Source of the DNA: Onchidella celtica
Taxonomy: Eukaryota; Mollusca; Gastropoda; Systellommatophora; Onchidiidae
Assembly (NCBI GenBank): GCA_963931925.1
Contig: OZ007579.1
Span: forward strand, 45,306,565 to 45,370,564
Length of the DNA stretch: 64,000 nucleotides
Direction: 5' to 3'
Shown here: piece by piece, positions 53,550-64,000 of the stretch
Position numbering within the stretch: position 1 is the first letter of the stretch
Layout of the letters: each line of letters begins with the position of its first letter
Notes under the pieces: model-generated
The model's database searches: none
The model's input: only the letters and a program-made list of their open reading frames with translations
Told to the model about the DNA's origin: nothing
Translations under genes and position numbers: made by a program

Positions 53550-56315
53550 ATGTCTTTAAATTTAGTTGCTTTCACTTAGGCATACAATATTATTTTCATG
53601 GGGAAATGGGGTTCAAGGATGATTATTAAAATACGATCGAAGGGGTGCAATTCTTTATGAAGGACATGGTATACTAAGTGATAGCAAAAATGAAAATGAC
53701 AAAAAGTTCTTATTTGAAAGTTCTATTGTGAACTGTGCACAGCTGTTGCACTTGTAACTTTTGTTGGTTTATCACATTTTATTTCAACCTTAGTTTAAAT
53801 GTTCTGCATCACTGGTATCATCTTAGCACAAGTACATACATGATTGTGTTCTTGACTCCCCTAAATCTTATTACAATTAAGAAGAAATAATAGTCACAGT
53901 TTATATCAATTGTCATTTAAATTGTTTGCTTAACACTGTCATCAGGTACCATATTATTACATGTACATGCATACAAACATTCTTGACTCCCATAAATAAT
54001 AATATAATTTAGAGGAAATCAGCGTGCATTAATTATGCGTTGATAAACAGTTGGATTGAATATCCATTCACTTTGATATGGTTAGATTTTTATACTAATT
54101 TTAGTCGTGTCCACCGATTTTGTTTTTTTATTTTTGGTACTTGGTTGCTTATGCGTGAAATATGCATTCTATTTCTTTGTTTAACACTGACAAACATTAA
54201 ATTAGCAGCAATGTATGAAATAATCATAAGACATAAATATAAAGTCATCTGCATTTTATTCAATTTTTGAAAATCAGAAATGACCTTAATATTTCAAGAC
54301 AATTACATGTGCATATAATACACAAGTTACAATGATATCAGAGAGAAACGGCTGGAAAAGAATGCAGAGAAAAAAACAAAACAACATTAATAACCCAACG
54401 AGCATATTATATTCTTCCATCGTCCATGATCTAATCCAGCAAAAATTAAATATTCCACAAATTAAATGCACACTCGATTTGTTTCACATGATGAACTCCA
54501 CCTGTGAAGATACACTTGGAATTTTATAGAAAGCTAACAAGTAATACAATAAATAAACACTGAGAACACCAAATCAATATATTTACACTTGAAAATATAG
54601 AGAAAATTCAATGACAGAATCATCATCATCAGCCTGGAATAATATACTTTATAAAGACATAAGAGGTAATGTAAAATGACCTTGTACTGTAGGCCTACAC
54701 ATCAATCAAGGTACAGCACTAATGTATAGATCAAGTTTATATATAATATTTAAACAATGTATTGCTTTGTATTTTTTATGGATTGCTATTTCGCGGGTAT
54801 AGAGCCAAATTGTTGTTATACAAACTTCCTGTTTTTCAGAAACTCAAGTTTGAATGTCAAATATAGCCTGGAAGTCAGGAATGATATACAGAATCTCTGG
54901 TTTTTTGTCAGTGCATTTATTACGGAATACGTAAATGATTTGTATGCCAGCTATTGCTAAATAATCATATCAAATGTGTTTTATCAACCTCTTTTTGGAC
55001 TTTCTACAATTTTGCAGAAAGCATTTTGCCAGAGCCATAACTTTGAGAACTATTTTTTATTTTTGTGCTTGGTTTTGTTGGTTATATACAGAAGGCAGAA
55101 GTGCCATATTGTTTAATCTACTGCTAAGGCCTTCTCAGCGAACATTTCATATATGGCTTGACATAAATCAGTATCAAACTACAAATACCAACATCCAATA
55201 CAACATTATTGCACTCAACACATGAGATCAAATCAGATAATTTAATGGAGTTACAACAATCTGAGTTGTGAAATTAAAGGATAGTTTTAAAAAATTGAAT
55301 GAAAATAATATAATTTTTACAGCCCTTTTTGCTCGAATGGCAGGCCCGTAAGCGCTTCACAATTAGGAATCATATTAACCATTTATTTTCACACCACTCT
55401 GCAAACAGGGATATCAAAATAACCATTTATCAATAGCACTGAACCACACAATCATACAACGAATAAAAGGAATAAACTAAGAGAGTCACAAAAAATGTAT
55501 TCACACAAAACTGAAAAGCACTAATTGGAAATACGACAATTTTGCTCTCAATGATCTCATTTTTATGAGGGATACAACAATACTGCTTCTCTGTAATTTG
55601 GAACTGGTTAAAGATAGCGGAATAACAAAAAAAATGCAAGAAGCAATTTGTCATTATTACAGTATTGCCATTATGAACCCCAATTCATAAACCTGGAGAT
55701 ACGACAATTTTGCTCTATACCCGTTATTTGAACTTAACAACGATTATACCTATATATGGTTAATACTTAGCTGTTTCTCTATAAGTTCAGCGTTGCACTG
55801 GTGTCTTATTTTCTTTGTGTTTCTGCAGAAATTTGGTAACAACATCTGATTTCTAACATAAAGAAGAATATCTGTGGACAACATACCTGGAAGAGGAAAT
55901 TAAGACCAAGCGTATGGAACAAGAAAGAATAGCAGAAGACATCATATAAAAAAAAATTAAGCAAGCTTATTATAAAAGAAAAGTTGAAAAATTGAATGAA
56001 TAAATTTATTTGTTGTGTAAACATCATTGTTTGTTTTTACTTAGATTCCGTGAGCATGTTTGAGAAGTATCCCAAAAATGTAAAAAATTCAGATTGATCA
56101 AATATGGTCATATTATATATGAAAAGAAAGGAAATTTAATGCAGAATTCAAATCTGCCAGAATTTACAGCAACAGACTCTTCATCTTAAGTTGTAGCCTA
56201 TTACGTAATTAGATATTACACAAAAAGTTACCAATTCAGATCGGCGTGGAAACTGATATTATTTGCCTTTTTTGCAGTTTACTTGTATTTCACTTAATAA
56301 CAATCATAACTAAGC
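53550..56315. other. No gene recognised
   Basis: Strongly AT-rich DNA, probably interior of the Harbinger element. No further exon of the Myb-like gene was found. Confidence 0.4.
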
Positions 56316-56584
56316 CATTGTGTAACAAATCCCAGATTGGGAGATGCCCTCAATACGACAGCCGAACAATCACAAACAAACAAGTATAGCAATTAACAAA
56401 ACAGTCAAGCAGGCTCACACATTTACTATAACATTAATAAGTACAATCCAATATAAGATCGGGGAGAGGGGTAAATCTTACATCAAGTGTGTAGGTGTTT
56501 TTTTTTTTTTTTCTCTCTCCCTCTCTCTCTCTCTCTCTCGCTCTCTCTATCTCTCTCTCTCTCTCTCTATCTCTAACATTGTCA

Positions 56585-58051
56585 ATGAAGATTGTCTCCC
56601 TTAATTGTCGGGGCCTTCATAGACAATTAAAACGCAGATTACTATTCAAGACATTTCTTCAGTATGATATTGTTTGCTTACAAGAAACATATATAACGGA
56701 AGCGAAAGCGAATGAATGGATGAGAGAATGGACTGGTGAATTCTTTTTCTGCCCAAACACCAATAAGAGTAAAGGACAGATCATCTTAGTAAATAGAACG
56801 TTTCATATTGATAAATTAAATTTTCTGCCTTTTGATACACGTTGCATGGGAATTGAGTTTGAAAGGAAAAATAAACTTTATACTGTATTGAACTGTTACG
56901 GCCCGGCAAAGCCGCAGGAACGCGAAGGCTTCTTAGAGCAACTAAATGATATTATCAGTGAGATAAACCAGAGCAGTTTAATAGTATGTGGGGACTTTAA
57001 TATGATTTTAAACAACGATCTTGATATAATTTCGGGCGCACCACACGGAAAGAAAGAAATAGAATTATTCTCTAATTTTGTGAAAACGTGGGATTTATGT
57101 GACTGTTGGAGAGAATTTAATAAAGAAACAAAAGAATTCACATGGTCTAGGAAAGAACCGTTTGTGGCAAGGAGACTAGATTATATTTTTTGCTTTAAAG
57201 AACTATTGTCATGCACCACAAATGTTGAAATTAAACATGTCGCGTCCACTGATCACCGTGCAGTTACCATAGAAATTTTAGAACATAGTTTCCCGAGAGG
57301 CCCCTCCAGGTGGCAGTTCAACGCGTCATACATCAATAATGTTCATTTTGTAAACCATATGAATTTATTTATATCAAATTTTATTACAGACGAGGAAAAG
57401 AATGATCTAGATCATCGAACAAAATGGGAACTGTTGAAAGCAGCCATACGTTCAGAATGTATGCAATACAGTAAGAGTAGTCACATGAAAAAACACAGTA
57501 GACATAAACTGGAAGCAGAGGTAAATGATATCTCAAAGCTTATGGCGCAGTTCCCGGGTGATAAAATACTGCAGGAGAAGTATGAAAACACTAAAAAGCA
57601 ATTGGAAATTGAATTATTAGCACAAACAAAGGGAGCAATAATTAGATCTAGAAGCAAATGGATCGAGGAGGGAGAGAAAAACAACAAGTTCTTTTTAAAT
57701 TTGGAAAAGGCCAGGGGAACATGCAATGTAATAAAACAAGTTAAAAATGGGGATGGTGAAATAATAAGGGACCCACTAAAGATTCTTGGGGAAGCACAAA
57801 AATTTTATGAACAACTTTACACTAAAGAAGCATCAGTAATAGCAGTGGGAGAAAAACTTGATCATTTTTTAGACGGTATAGCTCATGACAGATTAGCTGA
57901 GGAAGACAAGAAATGGTGCCATTCAGACATTAGCTTAGAGGAAATGGGAAAGGCAGTAAAGTTGCTTAATAATGGTTCGGCCCCAGGGACGGATGGAATT
58001 ACTTCTAACTTTTATAAAGTCTTTTGGCCTTTTAAAGAAACCCCTACATGA
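56585..58051 (+). pseudogene. LINE ORF2, endonuclease part
   Basis: The ATG at 56585 (MKIVSLNCRG) is chosen because the preceding frame is only (CT)n-coded. The apurinic-type endonuclease shows SLNCRGL, CLQETY with the catalytic glutamate, NCYGPAK, VCGDFNMIL, RRLDYIF and STDHRAV with the terminal histidine. A long linker follows, reaching GSAPGTDGITSNFYK at the entrance to the RT. The frame then ends at a TGA near 58049 because of a one-base shift near 58030. It nicks target DNA to prime reverse transcription. Confidence 0.88.
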
Positions 58052-60344
58052 TAGCTATAAAGAATCGATAGAGCAGGGGGAATTATCTGTTAGTCAGAGA
58101 CGAGGTATAATCACTATGATACACAAAGGCAATAACAGCAGTCGAGAAGATCTTACCAATTGGCGCCCCATAACATTAACAAACGTTGACTACAAAATCT
58201 TCACAAAAATTTTGGCTTTGAGGTTACAAAAAGTAATAAAAAGTATTGTTCATGAGAACCAAACTGGATTTATTAAAGGGAGGACAATTACATCACATAT
58301 CAGATTCATAGATGACGTCATAAATTATGCAAATAAAGAGGATCTAGGAGGTTTGGTTGTATCACTGGACTACAAAAAAGCCTTCGACTCAGTGAATAAG
58401 GAAACAATATTATTAGCTCTGGACAGATTCAATTTTGGGCCAAAATCCATACATTATATAAAAGCGATACTAACAAACACGCAGAGCTCAGTTAAGAACG
58501 GAGGTTGGATCTCCAAATGGTTTAATTTAGAGCGAGGCGTCCGGCAGGGATGCTGTGTTAGTCCTCTGCTATTTGTATTAGTGGTAGAAATGCTTTCAAT
58601 AAAACTCAGGAATAATGAAGAGGTAAGAGGAATTTTAAGTGAAGGAAATGTAATAGATACGCTAAAAGTCCTGCAGTATGCAGATGACATGACGCTACTC
58701 TTAAAAGATAAAACTGATCTATGTAAGGCACTGAAAGTAATTGAACAGTTTACAGGTATATCAGGGTTAACGCTTAACAGAAAGAAGTCAGTGGGAATGT
58801 GGGTGGGTAGAAGTAAACAAAGGGAGGAAAGAGGGGAAGGAATAGCTTGGGTGCAAAAGGGAGATAACATAAAAATACTAGGTATATATTTTAGCGCTGC
58901 AATTGAAGCCTCTAAAATCCCACTAAATTGGATAGAAAAAATAAACAGTATTAAGACGTTGATTAGTAGATGGTCTAAGAGAAATCTGTCACTGTATGGA
59001 AAGATTGTAGTGGCAAAAACTTTTTTACTATCAAAATTCAACTATATTATCCAAGCCCTGTCTTTGCCACAGGAAACACTGGCTGAAGTAGATCGGATTC
59101 TGTTTAAGTTTCTATGGCAAAAAAAGTATTCAAATAAAAGAGCTTTTGAAAAAATCAAACGAAATACATTATGCAGAGAACCAAACGAGGGAGGTTTAGG
59201 AGTAATCAGTATAAAGGATCAGCAAAACGTCTTTCTCATAAAATGGTTTAAAGAAATATGTTTACAAAAATCATATCTAAAAATAGGAGTAAAATTAGCC
59301 AGTCATTTCTGCAAAAAGCTAGTCAGTTTACCTTATTTAACCAAGTCAGATACTAACGCGAGAGAAGTAAAACAGGTAGGTACAATAAACTCTATTTTTT
59401 GGCAGAATGTAATTAAAACATGGTTAGACTTAGAAAAAAGGGATAAAGAGAAAGAAAACGATATTACTCCAAATAGTTTAGGCCGGCAACCTCTGTTTAA
59501 CAACAGTAATATTAGATTTAGAAATAAGCCATTGTGGATAGAAAAATGGGTCAGAGAGGGAATTAAATATTTGTATCAAATGTTTAACGAAAACAACTGG
59601 AAAACCCTGCAAGATATTGCTGAGCTAGTTGGACATTATCCTGGTATCCATTTCGACTACTGGGCAGTTACAAATGCTGTTAAAAAAGAATGGAAGGACA
59701 TTTTTGAAAAAACCAGAAAGGAAGACAGACCTCCTTTGCATACAGAAGATGACGTAGATGAAAATGCAAAAAATATTTTTAAACTAACGAATAAAGAAAT
59801 TAGAAAGAAATTAATAAATAACAAAAACGCCACGATCTGTAGCTCGGGTTTCTGGAAACGAAAATATAATGTTGACATATATCCTTATTTTGATAGCGGG
59901 TTTAGAGCTTGTAAAGTAACCAGATTGAGGCTCTTACATTTTAAAATTCTACACAATATTTACCCAACCAATATTCTCTTACATAAAATGAAAATAAAGG
60001 AAAGTAATAAATGCGAGCATTGTGAGACGCCTGATTTTATAGAGCATTTCTTTTTCCATTGCAGCAAATTAAAAGACTATTGGCCTTATGTGGCCCAGTA
60101 TATTCTGAATAAAACCGGTAAAAGAATTGAAATAAATGAGAAAATTGCACTTTTTGGAATATTACGTGGGGACTTAAACTACAATGTAAATCAAAATACT
60201 ATTGATGATATTAACACTATATTACTAATTGCTAAAATGTGTATCGGTAAAGTAAAATATGGCAAATCAATGAATCTTAGATTTGCATTTGAGACAGAAA
60301 TGCAGGTAAGAGAAAAATATCTGAAGGTATGTCCGGATAAATAA
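58030..60344 (+). pseudogene. LINE ORF2, reverse transcriptase and C-terminal part
   Basis: The frame continues the protein from LKKPLHDSYK. RT motifs in order: NWRPITLTN, FIKGRTI, LDYKKAFDSVN (first aspartate), RGVRQGCCVSPLLF, LQYADDMTLLL (catalytic DD) and SGLTLNRKKSVG. This set is of the L1/Tx1 type. The C-terminus carries C-X2-C-X8-H-X4-C (CEHCETPDFIEHFFFHC). The frame is open to TAA at 60342-60344 with no further break. A single frameshift is the only visible defect in the protein. Confidence 0.88.
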
Positions 60345-61198
60345 TCAGAGAATGAATGGATGATTGAAAAGTGTGGAGAATGTGTAAGTGAAGTAAGAGT
60401 AGAATGAAAGCAAATAAACTTTAAAAAAAAAAAAAAAAGGGGGCAATGACGAAAAGATGAAAATGCAAAAACTAGAACATTCCAAAGTGCATGAAGTAAA
60501 GTAAAATTAGTATACGGCCGTACCGTATACTGCCATTATTATTAGGTTATTGGCAATATATTATTACCATCTGATTATGATTTGCAGCATATGGCTGATA
60601 ATAACCTATTTATTTCTTTATTCTTATTTTTATCTCTGTTCCTTTGTTCTTTCTTTTACTTGCCGTTGAGATTTTTATCCATTATATATTTATGATTTAA
60701 CTCTGGCAGTTTCTCACGCACACCAGAATAATTTGTAGATGATGCATCCACTCAGTTTTGTTTGTTTTCTTTTTTTTCTATACCAGTTGTTGAAAATGAA
60801 TTGTAAAAACCGTCAGCTGATAATGAATAGACCAGAAATGGTTCGAGAACAGCCGACAACACAGAATTCAGCGACTGACAATTCTGGGACATAAAAGACC
60901 TCAATTGGGTCCGAGCCTCAGAACAGTCCTTATAGACAGCCGTATATTTATTTACTTGACTATTTCAGATCATATGCGTACTTTCATACTTATCTATTTA
61001 TTCATTTAATTAGCCACTTCGAATAGACTTCACTACGTATTTGTTTGCGAACTCACTTATATAGATACCTTTTAAAGTAGTTTCTAAAGGTTTTTTTAAA
61101 TCTCTGTTATTATATAAATACTAGATCTAGTCCTATTTAGTGATATCCAATCACGGAGTCATGCACGAAATGAATGCACTGCATTTGAATCTGAGCCC
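60345..61198 (+). other. 3' UTR of the L1/Tx1-like LINE
   Basis: 850 bases without a coding frame. It includes an A run (60423-60438), a short hairpin at 60510-60532 (AGTATACGG and CCGTATACT) and TTATTTATTT-rich sequence before the final poly(A). Confidence 0.65.
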
Positions 61199-62180
61199 AA
61201 AAAAAAAAAAAAAAAAGTACAATCCAATAAATACCATACAGTACTCTTTCCCCTCAATCATTCATTGCACTTCCAGTTCCACGACAGTATATTCACTTCT
61301 TTAAAATATGAAATTTGAAATACCTTGCAGTACAATATCTTAATACATATATCTCATAAATATGGCCAGCCTCGATTCCCCGAATCAGACTGCCACGGAT
61401 ACTGTGCTGCCTGTCGGCCTTACGCCTCAGCTACCCTTGGCGGAGGCACCCAGATACTGGCGTACATCCCCAGCCCTGTCTATGTCCTCTAGGTCCTGAC
61501 GGTGGCATCACAGCCCGACCCCGTCACTTCAGTTACGGCCGCTACAGGTTACAGCCTGTACCCGGCACCTATAAAGAATAACATCACATCTCTATAATAC
61601 TATGTACTTACTATACACTCACCACTCATTACGACCCATCAAGCGTACACACAACATTCCACATTTCACCCACCACACAGCCAACACTCACGCAAACACT
61701 ACACAGCCGCACATCTCTACTGTAACACACACTCACAGTATTACACAGCACTCCGACTATGCTAAGAATCCATGCTCCTAACATACGTATCTCGCTCATT
61801 GTTCACATCTATTTATACAGTAATGAATTACTTGCACACTCCTTAAGTCCTCGCATATAACTTATTTGCATCATTATCATCATCAGAATACAGGAGATTT
61901 ATCATCACAATTACAAATCCTTATAATTCAACCTACCAGTCTTCACTGGAATACATCAAACTCCCGACTGCCTCTCACACGTCTGTTCTCTTGAACTTTT
62001 GAGCTTGCAGTGACTTTTCATTACCCAGACCCTACCTCAATAACTCCAACACTTTTCTCGTGTCATTGCAAGCTTTCAAGTTAACTGTCTGCCTCAACTA
62101 TCCCGTGAGTTAATCTTACAACTCTATACCCACTTTACAGCAATCCTTTTAATCGCGCTCACTCCACTTGTGACACATTG

Positions 62181-63264
62181 TTACAACAAAATGTCAAAAT
62201 CTATTCTGCAAAACATTCTCAAGAGAAGTTGTGTGTCTCTCTGATGTTTACCATGTTGTGCGTCTCCAATAGTCAGTTTAGCAATGTTGTGTGTACCTGA
62301 TTTTTAAATCGCTGATATCAAGTCACAGTACATTTTTGTGCACATTAAAAGTGCAGATCTATCCTCAGTAGACTTATCAAATTAACATTTTCACTGACAG
62401 TGCTTACTGATGTTCAGTAACACATATCAGGTAAATCATGCTAAACTGTCTCAATTGTGAAAGTGAGGAGATGCACAGGTTAAAACAAACCACCTCAGGA
62501 CATAAAAGCAATAGAAATGGAAAATGTTTGCATTGCCTAAATGAGGATGATGCTAGACTTTGTTCTCACTTCATTAAATATGTCTGAGGTCATAATGGAA
62601 GGCCCGGCACTGCACTAGATGTTTAGTTGCTAAACTGATTTTTCCGGGGACGCACAAGTGGTGGAGATGGATTACCCCCTTCAATTTTTAAAATTATTTG
62701 TTATTGTTTCTGTTTTCATTGCTAATATAGCAGAACAAACCCTTTTGTTCACTTTCTAAGGCAAAGAATTGTTATTTTGCAGATATTATTATTCATCAGC
62801 AAGCTTAAATGAAAGTGCGAAAGGGAGACGCACAAGGCCGAAAAAATAGCCTATTTACATCCTAGCTAAAAATAGTTAGCATCAACCTGTATCATTACTT
62901 GATACCAATAGAACAGTGTGGAAACACGCAAAGTTGAAACACACAGCATGATTTTATAGTATTCATCCATATAAACTGAATGAATACTAAACTCATCAGC
63001 ATACTGCAGAACTGGGATATGGTGTGCATCTCTTTTAGTCAGGTTAGCAACCCAAAAAATGTTTTAAAAATTGTAAAAAGCTGCAAATGGAAATCATGTT
63101 GCTTTTGCTGTTTCTGCACTACATAGACAAATAATTCATTACAGAAAGAAACATCTTCAGATGTATAATTCATTTATATTCAACATCAAAACTTCAGTTT
63201 GCTTTTTGGTACTTGTTCACGGAATACACCTTATTGTAACTTTACTAATACGTTGCATAATCTA
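62181..63264. other. No gene recognised
   Basis: AT-rich sequence downstream of the HARBI1-like remnant, probably interior of the Harbinger element. No exon noted. Confidence 0.4.
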
Positions 63265-63776
63265 TCAAAAATAATTTGCTGTAATCTGGTCCCCGACTGC
63301 CTGACCGGCCACAGTCGACGCCTTCCCCTGATCGAATCCATCTGTTGGAGGTTGCTGATTATCGTGGCCATTACTGGTGTTGCCATCTGGTATGGGTAGA
63401 TTTAAAACTACTGCATTATTGCGTAATATGATGCAGCAGTAGATGACTCTGCTGCATCTGTGGGGTTCCATTCGTAACTCCGTATGCAGACAGTGCCACC
63501 TTCGCTTCAATACTCCAATACACCGCTCCACAGTGACTCCTGTTGATCGATGCGCATTGTTGAGGTTTTCTTGCTGCCTTGTAGCTGGGTCTGTGTATGG
63601 ATTCAACATCCATTCTTTTAGGGGATATGCACTCCCAACACCATGCCATCCACCTTTCGCGTGCGAGCTTCCATGCCTATGATAAAGGCCGATTTTCTTA
63701 GAATTCTGGCATCATGAAAGCTCCCAGGACTTGATGCCACACAGTAAAAAATCCTGAGATTGTTATCACACACAAT
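63265..63776 (-). pseudogene. HARBI1-like transposase, last exon, frameshifted
   Basis: On the - strand an acceptor (TTTCATTTCAG, 63777-63787) is followed by IVCDNNLRIF, then SSPGSFHDARILRKSAF. This contains the second catalytic aspartate (in HDARIL). A one-base shift near 63670 leads into AYPLKEWMLNPYTD, NNAHRSTGVTVERCIGVLKR and RVIYCCIILRN. The glutamate in VERCIGVLK is the third catalytic residue. This layout is the PIF/Harbinger DDE nuclease. The exon with the first aspartate is missing from the window. The protein would cut and paste the element; this copy is broken. Confidence 0.8.
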
Positions 63777-63928
63777 CTGAAATGAAATATGTACACTCCT
63801 TCAACTGAAAGTCTTGAATCGGAAATATAGAATATATGATTATGATACTGTATACGGTTATGTCCATCAACAAACAATAGAACACAATTCTGCAATTCAT
63901 CGAAAGCAAATGAATTACAAAATCTGTA
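63777..63928 (-). other. Intron sequence of the HARBI1-like gene, interrupted by an LTR
   Basis: Between the acceptor at 63777 and the LTR boundary at 63929 there is no coding match. Its end CTGTA (63924-63928) would be the target duplication of the LTR if the right copy outside the window matches. Confidence 0.5.
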
Positions 63929-64000
63929 TGTCACAAATCCCAGACTGGGAGATGTAATAATTACGACAGGACAACAATCACGAACGAACAAGTATAACAC
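63929..64000 (-). mobile_element. 3' end of an LTR (family of 6121-7358), running off the window
   Basis: Read on the - strand, it matches the last 72 bases of the LTR at 6121-7358: TTGTTCGTTCGTGATTGTTG, ATCTCCCAGTCTGGGATTTG and the end GTGACA. What follows on the - strand (TACAGATTTTG) is not a primer site, so this is a solo LTR or the 3' LTR of an element lying to the right. Confidence 0.85.

Larger units (their letters stand above)
56454..61215 (+). mobile_element. L1/Tx1-like LINE inserted in the solo LTR
   Basis: AAGTACAATCCAATA occurs at 56439-56453 and 61216-61230 as a 15-bp target duplication, and the element ends in poly(A) (61199-61215). The 5' end holds a T run and (CT)n (56497-56570), followed by one protein in two frames. 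A second A run lies at 60423-60438, inside the 3' UTR. There is no ORF1 upstream, so the copy is 5'-truncated or belongs to a single-ORF lineage. Confidence 0.9.
56321..62175 (-). mobile_element. Solo LTR (same family as 6121-7358) split by a LINE
   Basis: On the - strand the LTR begins TGTCACAAGTGG at 62175 and ends GGATTTGTTACA at 56321. A 5-bp duplication, CATTG, flanks it (56316-56320 and 62176-62180). Without the LINE (56454-61215) and one copy of its target duplication it is about 1.08 kb. No primer site or gene lies next to it, so it is a solo LTR left by recombination. Confidence 0.9.
51801..64000. mobile_element. Probable old PIF/Harbinger transposon with nested insertions (right end beyond window)
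   Basis: PIF/Harbinger elements encode a DDE transposase and a separate Myb/SANT-like protein. Both occur here: Myb-like exons on the + strand (52037-53500) and a HARBI1-like remnant on the - strand (63265-63776), about 10 kb apart and convergent. Some 5.85 kb of that gap is later insertion (56321-62175). The left end is placed at GGTATTCATAAACG, a motif partly echoed at 51882. The 3-bp duplication and right end were not seen, so the single-element reading is inference. Confidence 0.5.

Noticed and set aside
58454..59041. 195-codon - strand frame
   Set aside because: It is the antisense shadow of the LINE reverse transcriptase.
62176..63928. Internal region of one LTR element between the two LTRs at 62175 and 63929
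   Set aside because: The LTR at 56321-62175 has its own 5-bp duplication, and no primer site follows the LTR end at 63929. The interval instead holds a HARBI1-like exon.
1..64000. CRISPR array
   Set aside because: The tandem arrays have no unique spacers between repeats, there are no cas genes and the DNA is eukaryotic.

Overview
This is nuclear DNA from an animal and not from a microbe. Its genes are split by GT-AG introns, and it carries LTR and non-LTR retrotransposons, DNA transposons, tRNA-derived SINEs and long micro- and minisatellites. There is no bacterial operon, rRNA or intact tRNA gene. A GIMAP/AIG1 GTPase, an L2-type 3' tail, hAT and PIF/Harbinger elements and a Ty3-type LTR element with a proline-tRNA primer site together suggest a lophotrochozoan invertebrate, most likely a mollusc. 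That taxonomic call is inference.

Only one locus looks like a resident host gene: a two-coding-exon GIMAP-like GTPase on the + strand (18895-18965 joined to 21992-23213). The splice phases agree and a polyadenylation signal lies near 23575. Its 3-kb intron holds a SINE, an L2-tail repeat, a 36-bp minisatellite and a (CTAC)n tract.

Layout: 1-2421 is the 3' end of an LTR, a tRNA-Pro primer site and the start of a gag gene, broken by an L2-like LINE (667-2253, - strand) and ended by a 27-bp foldback. 5195-5475 is the tail of another LINE. 6121-11823 is a Ty3/Gypsy-type element with 5' LTR, primer site, gag, protease and integrase, then RT and RNase H. Integrase lies before RT, and both have lost their cores. 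14329-15105 is a complete solo LTR. 18874-23581 is the GIMAP gene. 24745-25052 (RTE-like) and 27028-28157 (L2-like) are LINE fragments. 30003-30504 is a 12-bp minisatellite. 33929-34378 is a full-length SINE. 35850-36720 has coding-like but unrecognised reading frames. 41567-45089 is a complete hAT transposon with an 8-bp target duplication and an intact two-exon transposase. 46540-48470 is a decayed RNase-H-bearing LINE split by a SINE. 50964-51802 is an inverted-repeat element.

From about 51801 to beyond the window end I read one old PIF/Harbinger transposon. It has a Myb/SANT-like gene on the + strand and a HARBI1-like transposase remnant on the - strand. Into it went an LTR retrotransposon, now a solo LTR (56321-62175, 5-bp duplication CATTG). 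Into that LTR went an L1/Tx1-like LINE (56454-61215, 15-bp duplication). A second LTR of the same family as the 6121 element begins at 63929 and runs off the window, within an apparent intron of the HARBI1-like gene. The window is therefore mainly a record of layered transposition around one immune-type GTPase gene.
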